A stretch of DNA of 64,000 nt, taken from Geosiphon pyriformis. Taxonomy: Eukaryota > Glomeromycota > Glomeromycetes > Archaeosporales > Geosiphonaceae. A program made the position numbers and the translations under genes. Shown in pieces: positions 26,633 to 37,881 of this stretch (the first letter of the stretch is position 1; each line of letters begins with the position of its first letter). The stretch is taken from positions 739,912 through 803,911 of the forward strand of contig JAAOMT010000590.1 of NCBI GenBank assembly GCA_016748015.1, given 5' to 3'. Under the pieces are notes generated by a model that saw only the letters and a program-made list of their open reading frames with translations, was not told the origin of the DNA and ran no database searches.

Positions 26633-28317
26633 ATGGACCTTCCATACTTACGCCAACAAATCGACTCAATCGACACCAAACTCGTTTCACTTCTCAACGA
26701 ACGTGCACGAGTTTCTTTAAACATAGGGAAAACAAAGAAAACCTTAGACACAAGTTCAAGTAGTAGCAGTAGTATTCAAAGGTGAGCTTTTATTTTAAAC
26801 ATTCTTGGAACATATTTGTAAAAGGGGGTTATTCCTTTATTTTTATAACTGAGAAACAAATTAACTTTCAATCTATTGGAATCAATTTACCCTCGTTAGA
26901 GAAACAACGAAAGAACAGGAAAATCATGTTTATGCCCCTGGAAGGGAGAAACAAATTTTCGAAAAGGTTGGATTGACGGTTTAATTTTCTGACTGTTACT
27001 AATTCTTTTCTACCAAATGCTTAAATTCAATTTGTTACTTTTATCGGAAAAAGCTTCAACTTCTCAACTTTGGCCCTCTTACGTCTGACTCTTTATGCGC
27101 TATATACCGTGAAATAATGTCTGCTTCAATATCGTTGCAGAAAGAAATCTCCATTGCATATTTTGGACCGGAGGGCTCTCATACACACCAGGTATTTTGA
27201 AATAGAAATTTCATTTTAAAAAATCAAATGCTATCAGTATTAATATGACACTAATACCAAATTAATTTATTAGATGGCGAGTGAAAAATTTGGCGATAGT
27301 TTACATTATGTTTCCGAGCTTACTATACCTGGTAATTAACATGATTAAAATTTATCGTTTAAAATTGATAACTAATTTTTTGCTTTACATGCTGCTTGGA
27401 AGATGTGTTTGACGCCGTTGAATGTGGTCGAACAACCTACGGTATTATCCCATTCGAAAATTCAACATTTGGGTCAGTAGTAACAACGCTGGATCGTTTT
27501 GTGTCTTCCAAAGTTCAGATAAGAGCTGAAACATATTTGCGAGTATGTGATTATTCATTGCATGTCCTGAAGCAAAACGGGCACTAAACCTTATCTCTCA
27601 AATTCCAAGATAAACCATTCCCTTTTATCGAACTCCGAACTATCAAACATAAAACGCGTATACAGTCATCCTCAGGTAATTGATCTTTAATTAAATTCCT
27701 TTCTTTGTTGCAAGGAAACTTTTAATAAATTAGAACAGGCTTTTGGCCAATGTCAAAAATGGCTTGATGCCAACTTAAAAGACGTAGATTACGTCGATGC
27801 TAGTTCCACCAGCAAAGCAGCACAATTAGCAGCCGCAGAACCCCATGCGGCATCAATATCTAGCATAAAATGTGCCCAATTATATGGGTTAAATGTTTTA
27901 TACCGAGATATTGAAGACGCAAAAGGTAAGTTATCACGACATATAGTTCAATTTCTGTTCAGATAACCAACATTTCTACTAATTTCCTCATTAGATAATG
28001 TGACGCGTTTCTTCATATTGGCCACATCCTCGGATGCACCAACATCCGATGATAAAACTTTCATCTTATTCACAGTTGATCATCGACAACCAGGTGCCTT
28101 GTGTGATGCGCTCAAGGTTTTCAAAGATCATAATATTAATCTCACACAAATTGATTCACGTCCGTCGCGACAACGGCCCTGGCATTACGTCTTTTTCGTT
28201 GAGCTACAAGGTCATAAAGATTGTGAAGATGTCAAGTCAGCTTTGACAGAACTGAATCAATTTTGTTTGGATGTGAAAGTCCTCGGAAGTTACCCCAATC
28301 AAAGACCAGAAAGTTAG
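26633..28317 (+). CDS. Bifunctional chorismate mutase-prephenate dehydratase (P-protein type)
   Basis: Eight exons (26633-26781, 26900-26966, 27054-27191, 27274-27331, 27403-27542, 27610-27675, 27739-27925, 27995-28317) give 375 residues. Residues about 1-95 are an AroQ chorismate mutase: LRQQIDSIDTKLVSLLNERA, IGKTKK, PGREKQIFEKL, IYREIMSASISLQK. Residues about 98-280 are prephenate dehydratase: IAYFGPEGSHTHQ, YGIIPFENSTFGSV, VYSHPQAFGQC and the catalytic-loop motif DNVTRFFILA. The C-terminal ACT domain has PGALCDALKVF and LTQIDSRPSRQRPWHYVFF, the GAL and (E/D)SRP-like motifs that bind phenylalanine in relatives. The predicted role is chorismate to prephenate to phenylpyruvate, with feedback by Phe. 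Introns are 64-118 bp. No targeting peptide is evident, so it is probably cytosolic. The gene is convergent with PITHD1-like (409 bp between ends). Confidence 0.9.
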
Positions 28318-28726
28318 CTTATTAAATTCAGCCCCTTGTTAGTTATATAATTCATTGCTCGAGACTTTTCTTCAAATTACCCAAGTTCCTCAATCATTAT
28401 GGACGTGGAGAACCTTTATTTATGATTCCTGATTAAAAAATATATATCCCAATATAATTTCTACTTCAAAAGATCATCTCGTGAGACCTTTTTTTCCATA
28501 AATTCAAATCAAAAACGCGTCCCAAGAATGTGGTCTCTCTTTAGTTTTTCAGTTAAAAGTAGAGATCGAAGACCCAAATTGGGAAAGAATCTTTCATCTG
28601 AATAAAAATAAGTGTTGTTTTTTAGATATAGAAGTTGAACAAGAATATAATCAAAGAGAGGCGATATTAAATGATATTACTTGCCGTAATTCTTCATATT
28701 GGAGATTATTAACAATTGTATTACTT

Positions 28727-29775
28727 CTAATTTACAGTATGATGAATCCGTTGATCTGCAGTTTGAGTTTTATGGTCACCAAGATTGGGGGTTGCTTCAT
28801 AAAGGGTAATTATAGGATCTTTTTTGATCTAATTTTCAAAAAGTATGTCGGGAGATTAAGACGGGTGGCCACAAGAATCGGAAAAAAATTTATGAAGATT
28901 ATTCACCTGAGTCCATTCTCCTTTAAGCCCGACAAAGTAAATCCTTGTAATGTCGTCTCCATAGTTCTCAGGAAAAAACAAGGTGAGATTTTGCACATTG
29001 GACATTTTTGATATTCTTCAAGAGATAAATGATTTATTAAAAATGTTTTATCAAAGATCAAAACTAATTTGATTAATAAATGATTAGGTTTATACCTGGT
29101 AGTGTATTCAACAATTTCCCTAGTCTCTAATAACTCCCAGGTTTGTGTAGGTAAGTAGGTTTCTACTGCGTCAAAATCTAAATTGTCCTGATTGATATAA
29201 CTGAAATCAATGAAATCGGTAGTATTAGTAGCAATGGATCTAAATCTAATTGTGGGGATTGTTTGAGGGAGGAATTGATACATACACATTTAACTTAGCG
29301 GGACAACTGCTACCAGGACCGGCTTTTATCCAAATAGATTTTAGTTTAACGTTTCCGGTGAAACTAAATGAAATTATATTCATTTTATTGTAAGAAAGTG
29401 TTGGTTTCAGGTAAATATTTTAAAATCTTTCAACTCAAAAACTAACGGGATAAATAAAAGCAATTGTTCATCAACGTCACTCTCCAGGAACTGAAAGTGA
29501 ACCATATTGAGTAAATAATCTTTAATAAAGGACTCGGGAAAAAATTTAACCCATACTTTAGTTGTATCCTCTCGTTCATTCCAGGGTTTTATTACGTTCT
29601 TCCCCGAGCCAATTTCACTCTCGTTTAAACACCGAACGCTATCGCGATCAATTTGGGAATATAACGACTCTTCAAAACCTCTTTCAGGTCCTTCATGATC
29701 ATGATCATGGTTATGGTCGTTGCTGCCTTCATGATCGTGACTATGAGCATCGTGTTCTTCACGGCAGTGACTCAT
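28727..29775 (-). CDS. PITH-domain protein (PITHD1-like)
   Basis: Six exons (29557-29775, 29447-29490, 29286-29363, 29096-29200, 28907-29015, 28727-28828) give 218 residues. The N-terminus is rich in His, Asp and Glu (HDAHSHDHEG, DHNHDHDHEG) and could bind metal. The PITH domain follows: CLNESEIGSGKNVIKPWNER, ESDVDEQLLLFIPFTGNVKL, YINQDNLDFDAVE, LTLFFPENYGDDITRIYFVG and LKGEWTQ. This domain is shared with the C-terminus of thioredoxin-like TXNL1, which docks on the 26S proteasome; the exact function of single-domain PITHD1 proteins is poorly defined. Frames join exactly at all five GT-AG introns (66-85 bp). ATG 29775 was chosen because MSHCREEHD matches the family start. The gene is divergent from EMC2. 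Confidence 0.9.
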
Positions 29776-29946
29776 TGTGTGAAGGAGAGAAAGAGCGAAA
29801 ATAACACATGATACTTTAGCATTTAATAAATAAAACTGAAATGAGGAATCAAACATGTATATATTGTGACGAATTGATCTACCCAATTGGGCGAGTAGAA
29901 AGTAGACTCACTCCCAAATCATAGACCATAATTTCTTGACGCGAAA
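29776..29946. promoter_or_regulatory. Probable bidirectional promoter of PITHD1-like and EMC2
   Basis: Only 171 bp separate the two start codons on opposite strands, so both promoters must overlap here. The interval contains TATATATTG (29855-29863) and CCAAT-type sequence (29883-29887). No single core element is certain. Short divergent spacing between housekeeping genes is common in fungi. Confidence 0.55.
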
Positions 29947-31324
29947 ATGTCTCAATTTAATTTTGCTAAAGCGTCAGCTACTCTTCAAGATTTACGTAAA
30001 ACAGGTGAACGAAAGTCAGCGCTTGTTGTTTCGCTCGGAGAAACAATTATTACTAAGGGTCATGCTAACAAGCTTGGTGATGAAGGTGCGAGGAAGTGTT
30101 GCTCCTAATAAACTGACAAGCATCCAAAGAAGTCCGAACTTTAATAATTATTCTTGAATAGTATGGTCCATGTACGAACAAGTATTCATTGCCGCACTTG
30201 ATCTTCGGAGTAACAGCTTAGCAAAGGTATGCTCTAAGATTTGGTCTTTTAACATTTCTATTCTACGCATTTTCATTTCGCGAGTTATTTACAAAGCCGG
30301 CATTTATCCAAAACCTGCATCCAAGACCTGTTTAGAAAAGCTAGAAACGCGCTTTCCCGGTTCTCCACGTGTAAAGATTTTACAAGGAATGGAACTGGAA
30401 GCTGAGGGGAAACTAGACATTGCGATAGAACTTTATAAAAATATTTTGGAAGAGGATGAAACCAATGTGGTAAGTAAAATTAATTTTCCTTCATTTTGAT
30501 AATTTACATTTCATAACTTCTGTCCAATGACCCCTTTTTCAGGCAGCCACCAAAAGAATGATTGCCTCCTCTAAAGCAAAGGGACAATGGCAAGAAGCTA
30601 TTGATTCGTTGTCGAAATACCTAGACACATATTATAATGATACGGAAGCATGGTTAGAATTGTCCGCCTTATATTTACAACAGCATTTGTGGGTTTTCTC
30701 TTAGTTACACTTTGCATCTTTTTGAACTTTTCTTCATCCACCTGGATTTTGATTACCCTAGTCCCAACCGATTGGATACTAGGAAAAATTTTTGCATCTA
30801 ATATTATTTATATATCTCAAAAAAACTTTTCACTTATTAGATATCAACAAGCGCGATTTTGTCTAGAAGAAGTTATTCTATTACAACCCCAGAATCATTT
30901 ATATCATTTGAAATATGCCGAAATCTTATATACGAGCGATAATATCGCTTTGGCCCTTCGAGAATTTTGTCGTGTGGTTGAATTATGCGATGATTACTTG
31001 AGGGGGTTATATGGAATTAAATTGGTAGGCAACATTCAATTGTGAACCGAGATTTGAGTTCCATTCACGGCATCTTATCATTACTTTTTCTAGTGTACAC
31101 AACGCCTATTGAACCTGGAAACGGCTTCCAATTCTTCCCAGCAAACGTCGGCAAAGCCGCCCACTTCAACCTCGGCAGTATCTCCCATATCAGGATATGA
31201 TGTAAAAACACTTTATGATTTGAATGCCCTGGCCACCGAACGAATTCTTCATGCATACAGCCGACAGCGGGAGAGCGGTGATGACTTGAAAGTTTTTATA
31301 AAAGAATGGCTTCAAGTTCTATAG
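29947..31324 (+). CDS. EMC2: ER membrane protein complex subunit 2 (EMC2), TPR protein
   Basis: Six exons (29947-30085, 30162-30226, 30326-30469, 30543-30688, 30841-31024, 31095-31324) give about 302 residues; exon 6 is placed from 31094 or 31095 to keep frame. EMC2 is the cytosolic TPR scaffold of the EMC insertase, which inserts tail-anchored and multipass proteins into the ER membrane. Family features: DEVWSMYEQVFIAALDL near residue 50, TRFPGSPRVKILQGMELEAE, AWLELSALYLQQH, FCLEEVILLQPQNHLYHLKY and AEILYTSDNIALALREF. The C-terminal exon carries a Ser/Thr/Pro-rich insert (SAKPPTSTSAV) before YDLNALATERILHAY. Length matches the family (about 300). The 3' end converges on API5. Confidence 0.92.
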
Positions 31325-31740
31325 GCGGTATAGCAACCCCCCGTTATACATTAAAATAGTTTGGGTTGCTCCAACACTGATTAATATAACGATTATTTTA
31401 TATCTATAGAGTGTTTAGAGACACGGAAATGGAAAGTTCTATGATAAAAATATTGAATTAATGTAAAATTAAATCAAAAACAAAGACTATAACCAATAAT
31501 TCTCCGGGATCTAATAGATATTAAGAAATCTATTTCGGTCGCACTTTTGGTATATCTCTACTTTAAAGACGTAATACACAAATAGTACTTGTACTCATAC
31601 GCGCAAGAGTAAAAATACAAAGAGCGGACGACAGTACAGGCAGTGAAATTAAGCGTAAAAACATTCACACCTCATGAACAGTCAATGATACGAAAGAGCA
31701 ATTACACTCACAAAAAAAATGGAAAGCGACTTACCTCTTC

Positions 31741-34249
31741 TTAGATTCTCTTCGAAGGAGGAATATATCTTGGTTGCTCGGTGTTCTTTTGTAAATTGGA
31801 AGAACGTTCTTGAATCACGCGGCGGAAATTATTCGAAGTATTATTTGTTGGTCGAGATGAATTCCCATTACCAGATTTAATGTTGTTAAGATTATTTGTT
31901 TGATGGCGGAACGTCTGTTGCGAACCTCTAGGGGGAGGTTTAAAAGAGGTCGCATTGGAGTTTTGATGACTTGTGACACTTTCTTGAGTGTTGGGCTTAA
32001 TCTTCTTAATGTTTCCGGGTGCTGGCTGAGCGCCAGGTGCCAATCTTTTTAGTTGAGGCGATGATGCGATGACCTTTGGTGGAGCAGGAGATGGTTTTTG
32101 CCAGGAGAATGCAATTTTGGGATACTTTCTATGGGTTTGAGGTTTCAAAAGCTCCTATTAGGTAAAAATGTATTATGATTATTAATGTCCTGCTTTCAGT
32201 TTTGAACTGAACTTCCAATATTTACCTTAACCATAGAAAATATATTTGTGGTCACAATTTGACCAGTCTGAGCTTTCTTTATTTTCTGAATAAAAGTTTA
32301 GGATAAGTAATTTGAGCGAGTAAGTAGAAACCTTTTGTCAGCCAAACCATGAAAAAATGTCTCACTTCACTAGTTTCTGGATCTTTTTGCGGACGATTCT
32401 GCAAATCATTCAAGCCTTGTTTGATACGCGATATGCACGTCTGGGCCACTTTATATAGGTGACGAAGCCTATCAAAAATAGGTTTCAACTTAAGCTTTTC
32501 TGGGTATATCTGATGTCAAAGTAAAATTGGAGGCTCAACAAACCTTGTGATCACTTGGTCATCCTGAATCAAATCAGGTTCCTAGGAAGGCAAATTTATA
32601 AATAGTTATCTCTCTCGAGGCGGCTAAACGATCAAAATTACAGGAAAAAAACCTTTGGTGACAAAGTATATAATGTGCAAACAATATATTCAACTCGAGG
32701 CAGATCCAATTTTGGATCCTCAGCATTTCCGTCCGGTGGCGCTGGGAGTTCCGTCTATAAAGTTTAAAAAGCAAGATCAGAATTTATTTATAAATTATTT
32801 TTTGGTTGATGATAAAACTTACGCAAAATAGTTTTTGGACCAAAGGCACAACATCTTTCAGTTTTGTTGGGTCTGGCTTAGCAATTGCACATTCAGCTAA
32901 AAGCCGAAGTACATTTTTTTGTTGTTTCTCTTGTAATTTGGAATAAATATGAGTAGGTAGGACATTGGTGGTCAAGAATATCAGAAAAGGGGTGCTAGAT
33001 ACGCCTTTCTGAATTTTGAAATAGAAATATCAATCGGCATGACGAAAAATCACCGCAACAAATTCAAAGACTATCCTAGCTTACACGAAATATCTCGACA
33101 GCGGCTTTACCACATAAGAGCATTTTCTGAACTCTTTTCTCGTCTGATAGCTGGGAAATTTCAAATATATAATTCGACATCAGTTTGGTATTGCACCGAT
33201 GGATTGGACGCCTATACTAACATTGAATTTTCCCCCTTCGCTGGTCACAGCTTTGAGTAATTCATCGAGCAGACGCTCAATATTTTTTTTATCCTTTTCG
33301 TACATAGGGAGAGAAAAAAGCATTTTGACAAATATTTCAAATTCTGGACCTTCAGCGTCATGTAAAGCCTTGAAAAAAGAATGATTAGCAATTTAATTTT
33401 CAGAAAATAAAAAATAAAAAGAAAAATGACGAAAACCTTTTTAACTTCGTTAGCAAATAATTGTTGAAATTGGGCATCTTGTTTAAAAATTTCCTCTTTA
33501 AACCGGTTCATGTCATGAGCCAAGAAACTTATTGTTCGATTACGAACATCTGTAGATCCTTTCAGCGATTGCTGAAATATCGCAACAATTGACCCTCGTG
33601 GATCAATTCGAATAACCGTTTCTAAAGCTTTCTTTACAGCTGCGATTTCCTGGGTGGATTCTGAATTAGAAAAAAATTAAATTGAGATTAACTCTGAGTC
33701 AAGAAATTTATTTTGTCAAGTAGTTCGAGAATTTAAGTTACCATTTTGGAGCAGCTGCATTAGAGCATCAGCAATCTTTACAGAGTAAGAACTCTGCTGC
33801 CTCACAACATTCGGTATAGCTTTGATTACTTCTAAACGTACCTATACAAATCAAATATGTAGGTTTGAACGCTGCTTGAGACTGAGAACAGAAAAATAAA
33901 GTAAAATTTTCTTACGATCAAATCAGTATCTTCGCATAAATCAAACAGCGCATCAATCGCCGTTTCGTAGGATTCAGGAAAGTGTTTGAAAAAGGTAGGA
34001 ATGAAACGCGCTGACAGCCTCTTGCACGTGTTTGGGCCATGTGCCCCATCTATTAGCACTTGATAGGCATTTTTCTTCTGCTCGAGTCAAGTGTTGTTAA
34101 GAGGATTGATTTAGTTGTTAATGACGTTTTGACGATTTGGAAGAAGGCAAAAAAAGGCGAAGGATCGAAACAACCTCAGAAGCCTTGTCACCAGCTTCGT
34201 TAATCTCGTTATACGCTTCGTAAATTTGTTCTACGGTGACTAAAGACAT
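31741..34249 (-). CDS. API5 (apoptosis inhibitor 5) family HEAT/ARM-repeat protein
   Basis: Twelve exons give 568 residues, ATG 34249-34247 to TAA 31743-31741 (34175-34249, 33916-34077, 33742-33841, 33437-33660, 33222-33368, 33085-33150, 32823-33008, 32653-32754, 32555-32581, 32366-32509, 32226-32285, 31741-32154). Features: an N-terminal helix with KKNAYQVLIDGAHG; LSARFIPTFFKHFPE and LFDLCEDTDLIVRLEVIKAI, the family hallmark; HEAT-like repeats through EKLKLKPIFDRL; then a basic, low-complexity tail (QLKRLAPG, IKKIKPN, FRRVIQERS) suggesting nuclear localisation and RNA contact. In animals API5 is a nuclear scaffold that binds FGF2 and the Acinus protein; the fungal role is not established. 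Exon 9 (27 bp) depends on a GTGATC donor and is the least certain join. Confidence 0.88.
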
Positions 34250-35481
34250 AATGAAAGTGATGAGGTTATTGAAGTTTTAGTTGTTGAAAGTTCAAGGCTG
34301 CGAGGTCTGAACAAAGTCCGTATGTTCACGCGGTGATTGGCTGAAGGAATAAATTCTAATTCCGATAGTTTTGATTTCTAGTAAATTAATTATTGATGCG
34401 TGACTATATTGATATATATAAAATAATATAAAAGGCAATCCACAATGTCAAACCATTTGATTTATTTAAAAGAAGCTTTTGCTTAGAATGATTAGTTGGA
34501 TGAAAATAAATACGATTATATGCCAGGTTTTTATTCGAAAAATTTTAGTTAACTTAAATACAAAAGAAAAACTCTTATTTTAAAGAATTGGGCTATTATA
34601 TTATATATTTAAATAAGTTGTAATATTATAATTATTTCTACTTTTTAAAATTGTAAAAAAGTAAAAAGATTTTTTTAAAATATAATATTAAGAATTATTA
34701 ATTTTAATTTTAATAAAGTAAAATTGGGGGAGGGGGGTTTTTTTTTAAAAATTTTAATAAGATTTAATAATTATATATAAATATTAAATCACATTATAAT
34801 ATATAGAAAACTTTAATAACAGAGTATTATTCAAAAATTTATTTTACCAAAAAGTTTTTTACATGCAACAATATTAATTATTAAAAAAATTTTATTTATT
34901 AAAATCTTTCAGTAATTTTAAATGTTGAATTCAGACCAAAGATATAATTTTGAAAATTGAAATCACAAAAAGATAAATGGTTATTTGTTCGGTGTAGATG
35001 TTTAAAGGTGTGTTATCTGTTAAACCAAATTATTTCACAAGAAAACTTACATATTATCATTAAATTATTAAATATATAAAGTGATGAAAGTCGTTTTATA
35101 GCAACCCTTTGTAGAAAATTACAAATTGAATTTTTGTTAGGTTAAAACTTAAACAAAATACTAGTTCAATTTTATGCATCTAGAGCTTTTTGAAATGCAC
35201 CCGATTTGACTTAGCGTTATCTTTTTTTGACCATTGATTGTTCTTTTTTTATTTATGGATTATCTGCCATTTCCCCTTCCACAATCGGTTATTACCATTC
35301 CAGGTAACACCTGTCATCCTCACGGAAGTTTCTAATGCGTTTTTGCCATTTAATTATTTAAAAAATGTTATAAGAACAAACGCGTTTCGGTGGGCACAAA
35401 AGGCAAGTCAAATTTTTTTAGTTCTCTCATTTTTATTTAGCTTATTTCTCTGAAAACGAGATAAAACTGCTTGGAGAAAAA
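34250..35481. other. Intergenic region between divergent API5 and EndoU genes
   Basis: The first ~150 bp upstream of API5 has ordinary composition with CpG (promoter side). 34430-35200 is AT-rich with a poly-G/poly-T run (GGGGGAGGGGGG at about 34727). 35240-35480 is pyrimidine-rich and probably the EndoU promoter and 5' UTR. I see no gene. Confidence 0.6.
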
Positions 35482-36802
35482 ATGTCTTCACACCAATATA
35501 AACCGACAGAACTTGAACTTCAAGATATCAAAGTTGCCTTGACAAAATTATGGGAACTTGACACGAACAGGTTACAGCCTGGTCGTGATGTGAGTTGATA
35601 CCTTAATCCGGCTAACTGAAAGTTATCCCAAAAATATTATTAATGTAAAATCCGTTTGTTGTTATTTGATTAGTATAAAGTGAATTTACCTATTGCTGGT
35701 TATAACCATCATCATCATCATAGTGGTAGGTAAGCTGATTGATTTATAATCACGTGATCTATATCTTACAGACTTGCACAATTATTAGATCATGACTCGC
35801 AAAAGCAGCTTAAATTCTTTGAAGGGGTAAAAGCTGATATTCTTCAAAAACCCACTTTTAAATCCTTCATTGCTCTTCTTGACAATTACATTGCTCAAAC
35901 TGGAATCGCTGAGGTTGTTGATCATAATGAAATAAGTGAAAATCTTAATTTTTTGAAACTGACTTGGGCCACTGCACCAATGCAATATGTTTATCATGCA
36001 AGTTATTACATTTCGATATCTAATTTTTTTTACAAAATTTCTTTATCACATTGTATTAACTCTTGATTATATTTTGCTGAAAACAGTATCTTATAGCCAA
36101 AGGGAAAGTCAAGAATAATGAGCGTGAATTCCAGGCTAATCTCAATAAAATGTGGTTCAATATGTATAGAAGAGAAGGGCGAAAGGGTGATTCTAGTGCT
36201 TTTGAACATGTTTTCTTAGGGGAAGTGAGAGATGGCAAAGCGATGGGCATGTATCCTTTCAATCTTCTAATTATTCTTAATCAATTTGTGATTAAATTAT
36301 ATCTTTTTTAATATCATTATCAATATTATTACTTTCCGATATTTTATTGTTAAGGTTTCCACAATTGGATCAATTTTTATCTTAACGAGCGACAAGGTTA
36401 CATTCATTACCAAGGATATGTAAAACCTCGCGAAGCTATTAATGATTCTGGTGTAAGCAAAATAAAAATATATTCACAAATTCCTGCCGTTCCTCTACTC
36501 AAAATTTATTTTTGAGTCTAAAAACGAATTTCTTTTCTATTTAGCCTGATCCCACCGAACACGTACTCCCCATTCGATTCACCTATAAAGGCGCTCCAAA
36601 ATCATTTTCTATTTCGTTTGTCGGCACATCACCCGAATTCGAACTCGCCTTATATACGCTATTGTTCTACTTGGAACGTCAAGATACTGCATTTATCGTT
36701 CAAGATATTCGTTTAAACATGAAAGTGCACTCATTTTACCAGGACGGATTAAGACGATTAGGTTCAGCGTATCCGGAAATTCGTGGTCATATTGCCGAGT
36801 GA
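35482..36802 (+). CDS. EndoU-family endoribonuclease (XendoU type)
   Basis: Six exons (35482-35589, 35674-35729, 35772-35997, 36087-36246, 36355-36452, 36545-36802) give 301 residues. EndoU enzymes are Mn-dependent, cut RNA at uridines and leave 2',3'-cyclic phosphates. Family motifs: FIALLDNYIAQTGIAEV, AFEHVFLGEVRDGKAMGFHN, NWINFYLNERQGYIHYQGYV and FVGTSPEFELALYTL. Putative catalytic residues are both His of EHVFLGE and GFHNW and the Lys in KGAPKSFSISF. No signal peptide is evident, so the protein is probably intracellular. There is a run of five His at the end of exon 2. Introns 3 (35998-36086, GCAAGT donor) and 4 (36247-36354, GCATGT donor) are GC-AG; these are the only joins that restore the conserved spacing. 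API5 is divergent upstream, and the GPAT gene converges downstream. Confidence 0.9.
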
Positions 36803-37881
36803 TCATCGAATTTACTTGTTTATTTTATTCATCGTAGTAGCGTAAGTAACGAATACAATTTTGGAATATCGATTAAGTAGCCTGATTTTTAATTTATTAC
36901 ACGGCCCAACTAAAAGTTATAAAACGTCCAAATTGTTAATTTTATTCAATCACAATGTATAATGCTTAAACTTTCTGAAAATAATACATTTCAACTCGAC
37001 TTGAATGATACTTAGAATCATTGAAAAATACTATTTATATAAACACTTATCCATCCCTTCCCGAAATAAATTCCCCTCTATCACCTAAGACCACATCCTC
37101 TTGGAAACCTATAGCCCTGCAAAGAAAGCGAAAAGCCACGATAATTTATGCGAATCATGTCTCTATTCACCTACAATCTGATTTCTCAGTGGACAAATAG
37201 TGACAAGAAACACAGTTAACTAATGAAATTTATGGTCACATCTTAGAAGGGATTCATACAAGAATTTAACTGATATCCCGAAATTTTGACAAAGGTGGTG
37301 TTCGAAATTATGAAAAAATCTAATGCGTACGACTGATGTCGTTTTGAGGAGTAGCAGTTGGATGAGAAAAAATGTGAAATGGTCTGTTGGTTAGATATTC
37401 ACTCTTCACATGGTAGAAATACATGGATAATCGAGGAACATAGGAATTAAGTTGTCTAAGTCAGACCAGCATTCTTTAAACATTTAAAAAACAATTGTCA
37501 AGAAGTATATAAAAATTAGAAGATTCATATCAAACACCCAGTTAGATTTTGATTTTTGAAATCAAAGAAGGAATCAGTGCTTTTTGAAAAATTGAATAAT
37601 CATAAATAGAATTGTTATAGAAGGTAATTAGCAATCGTTAAAAAGATATGTTGCGCGAAAATCAAGCCATCCTTCCAAAATTATAGATGAGCGGTCACCT
37701 TGGATTTTGTGGTCTTAAGAATGGAGCCATTACATTCTTAACCAACCATGAAAGATAAATGATTAAACAGTTTAGAGATCCCAACTTCATTAAGGGTAAG
37801 AAAAAGGTTGGGGACATTGTAGAAAACCAGATTTCTCAATTTCTGTTGGCTATCATTAAGTGTTCATGATCAAAAGGAATA
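36803..37881. other. Spacer between convergent EndoU and GPAT genes
   Basis: About 1.1 kb with moderate composition and scattered short plus- and minus-strand frames, none protein-like. It probably holds both 3' UTRs. AATAAA-like signals occur (36982 AATACA, 37068 AATAAA). I see no repeat or RNA gene. Confidence 0.5.
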
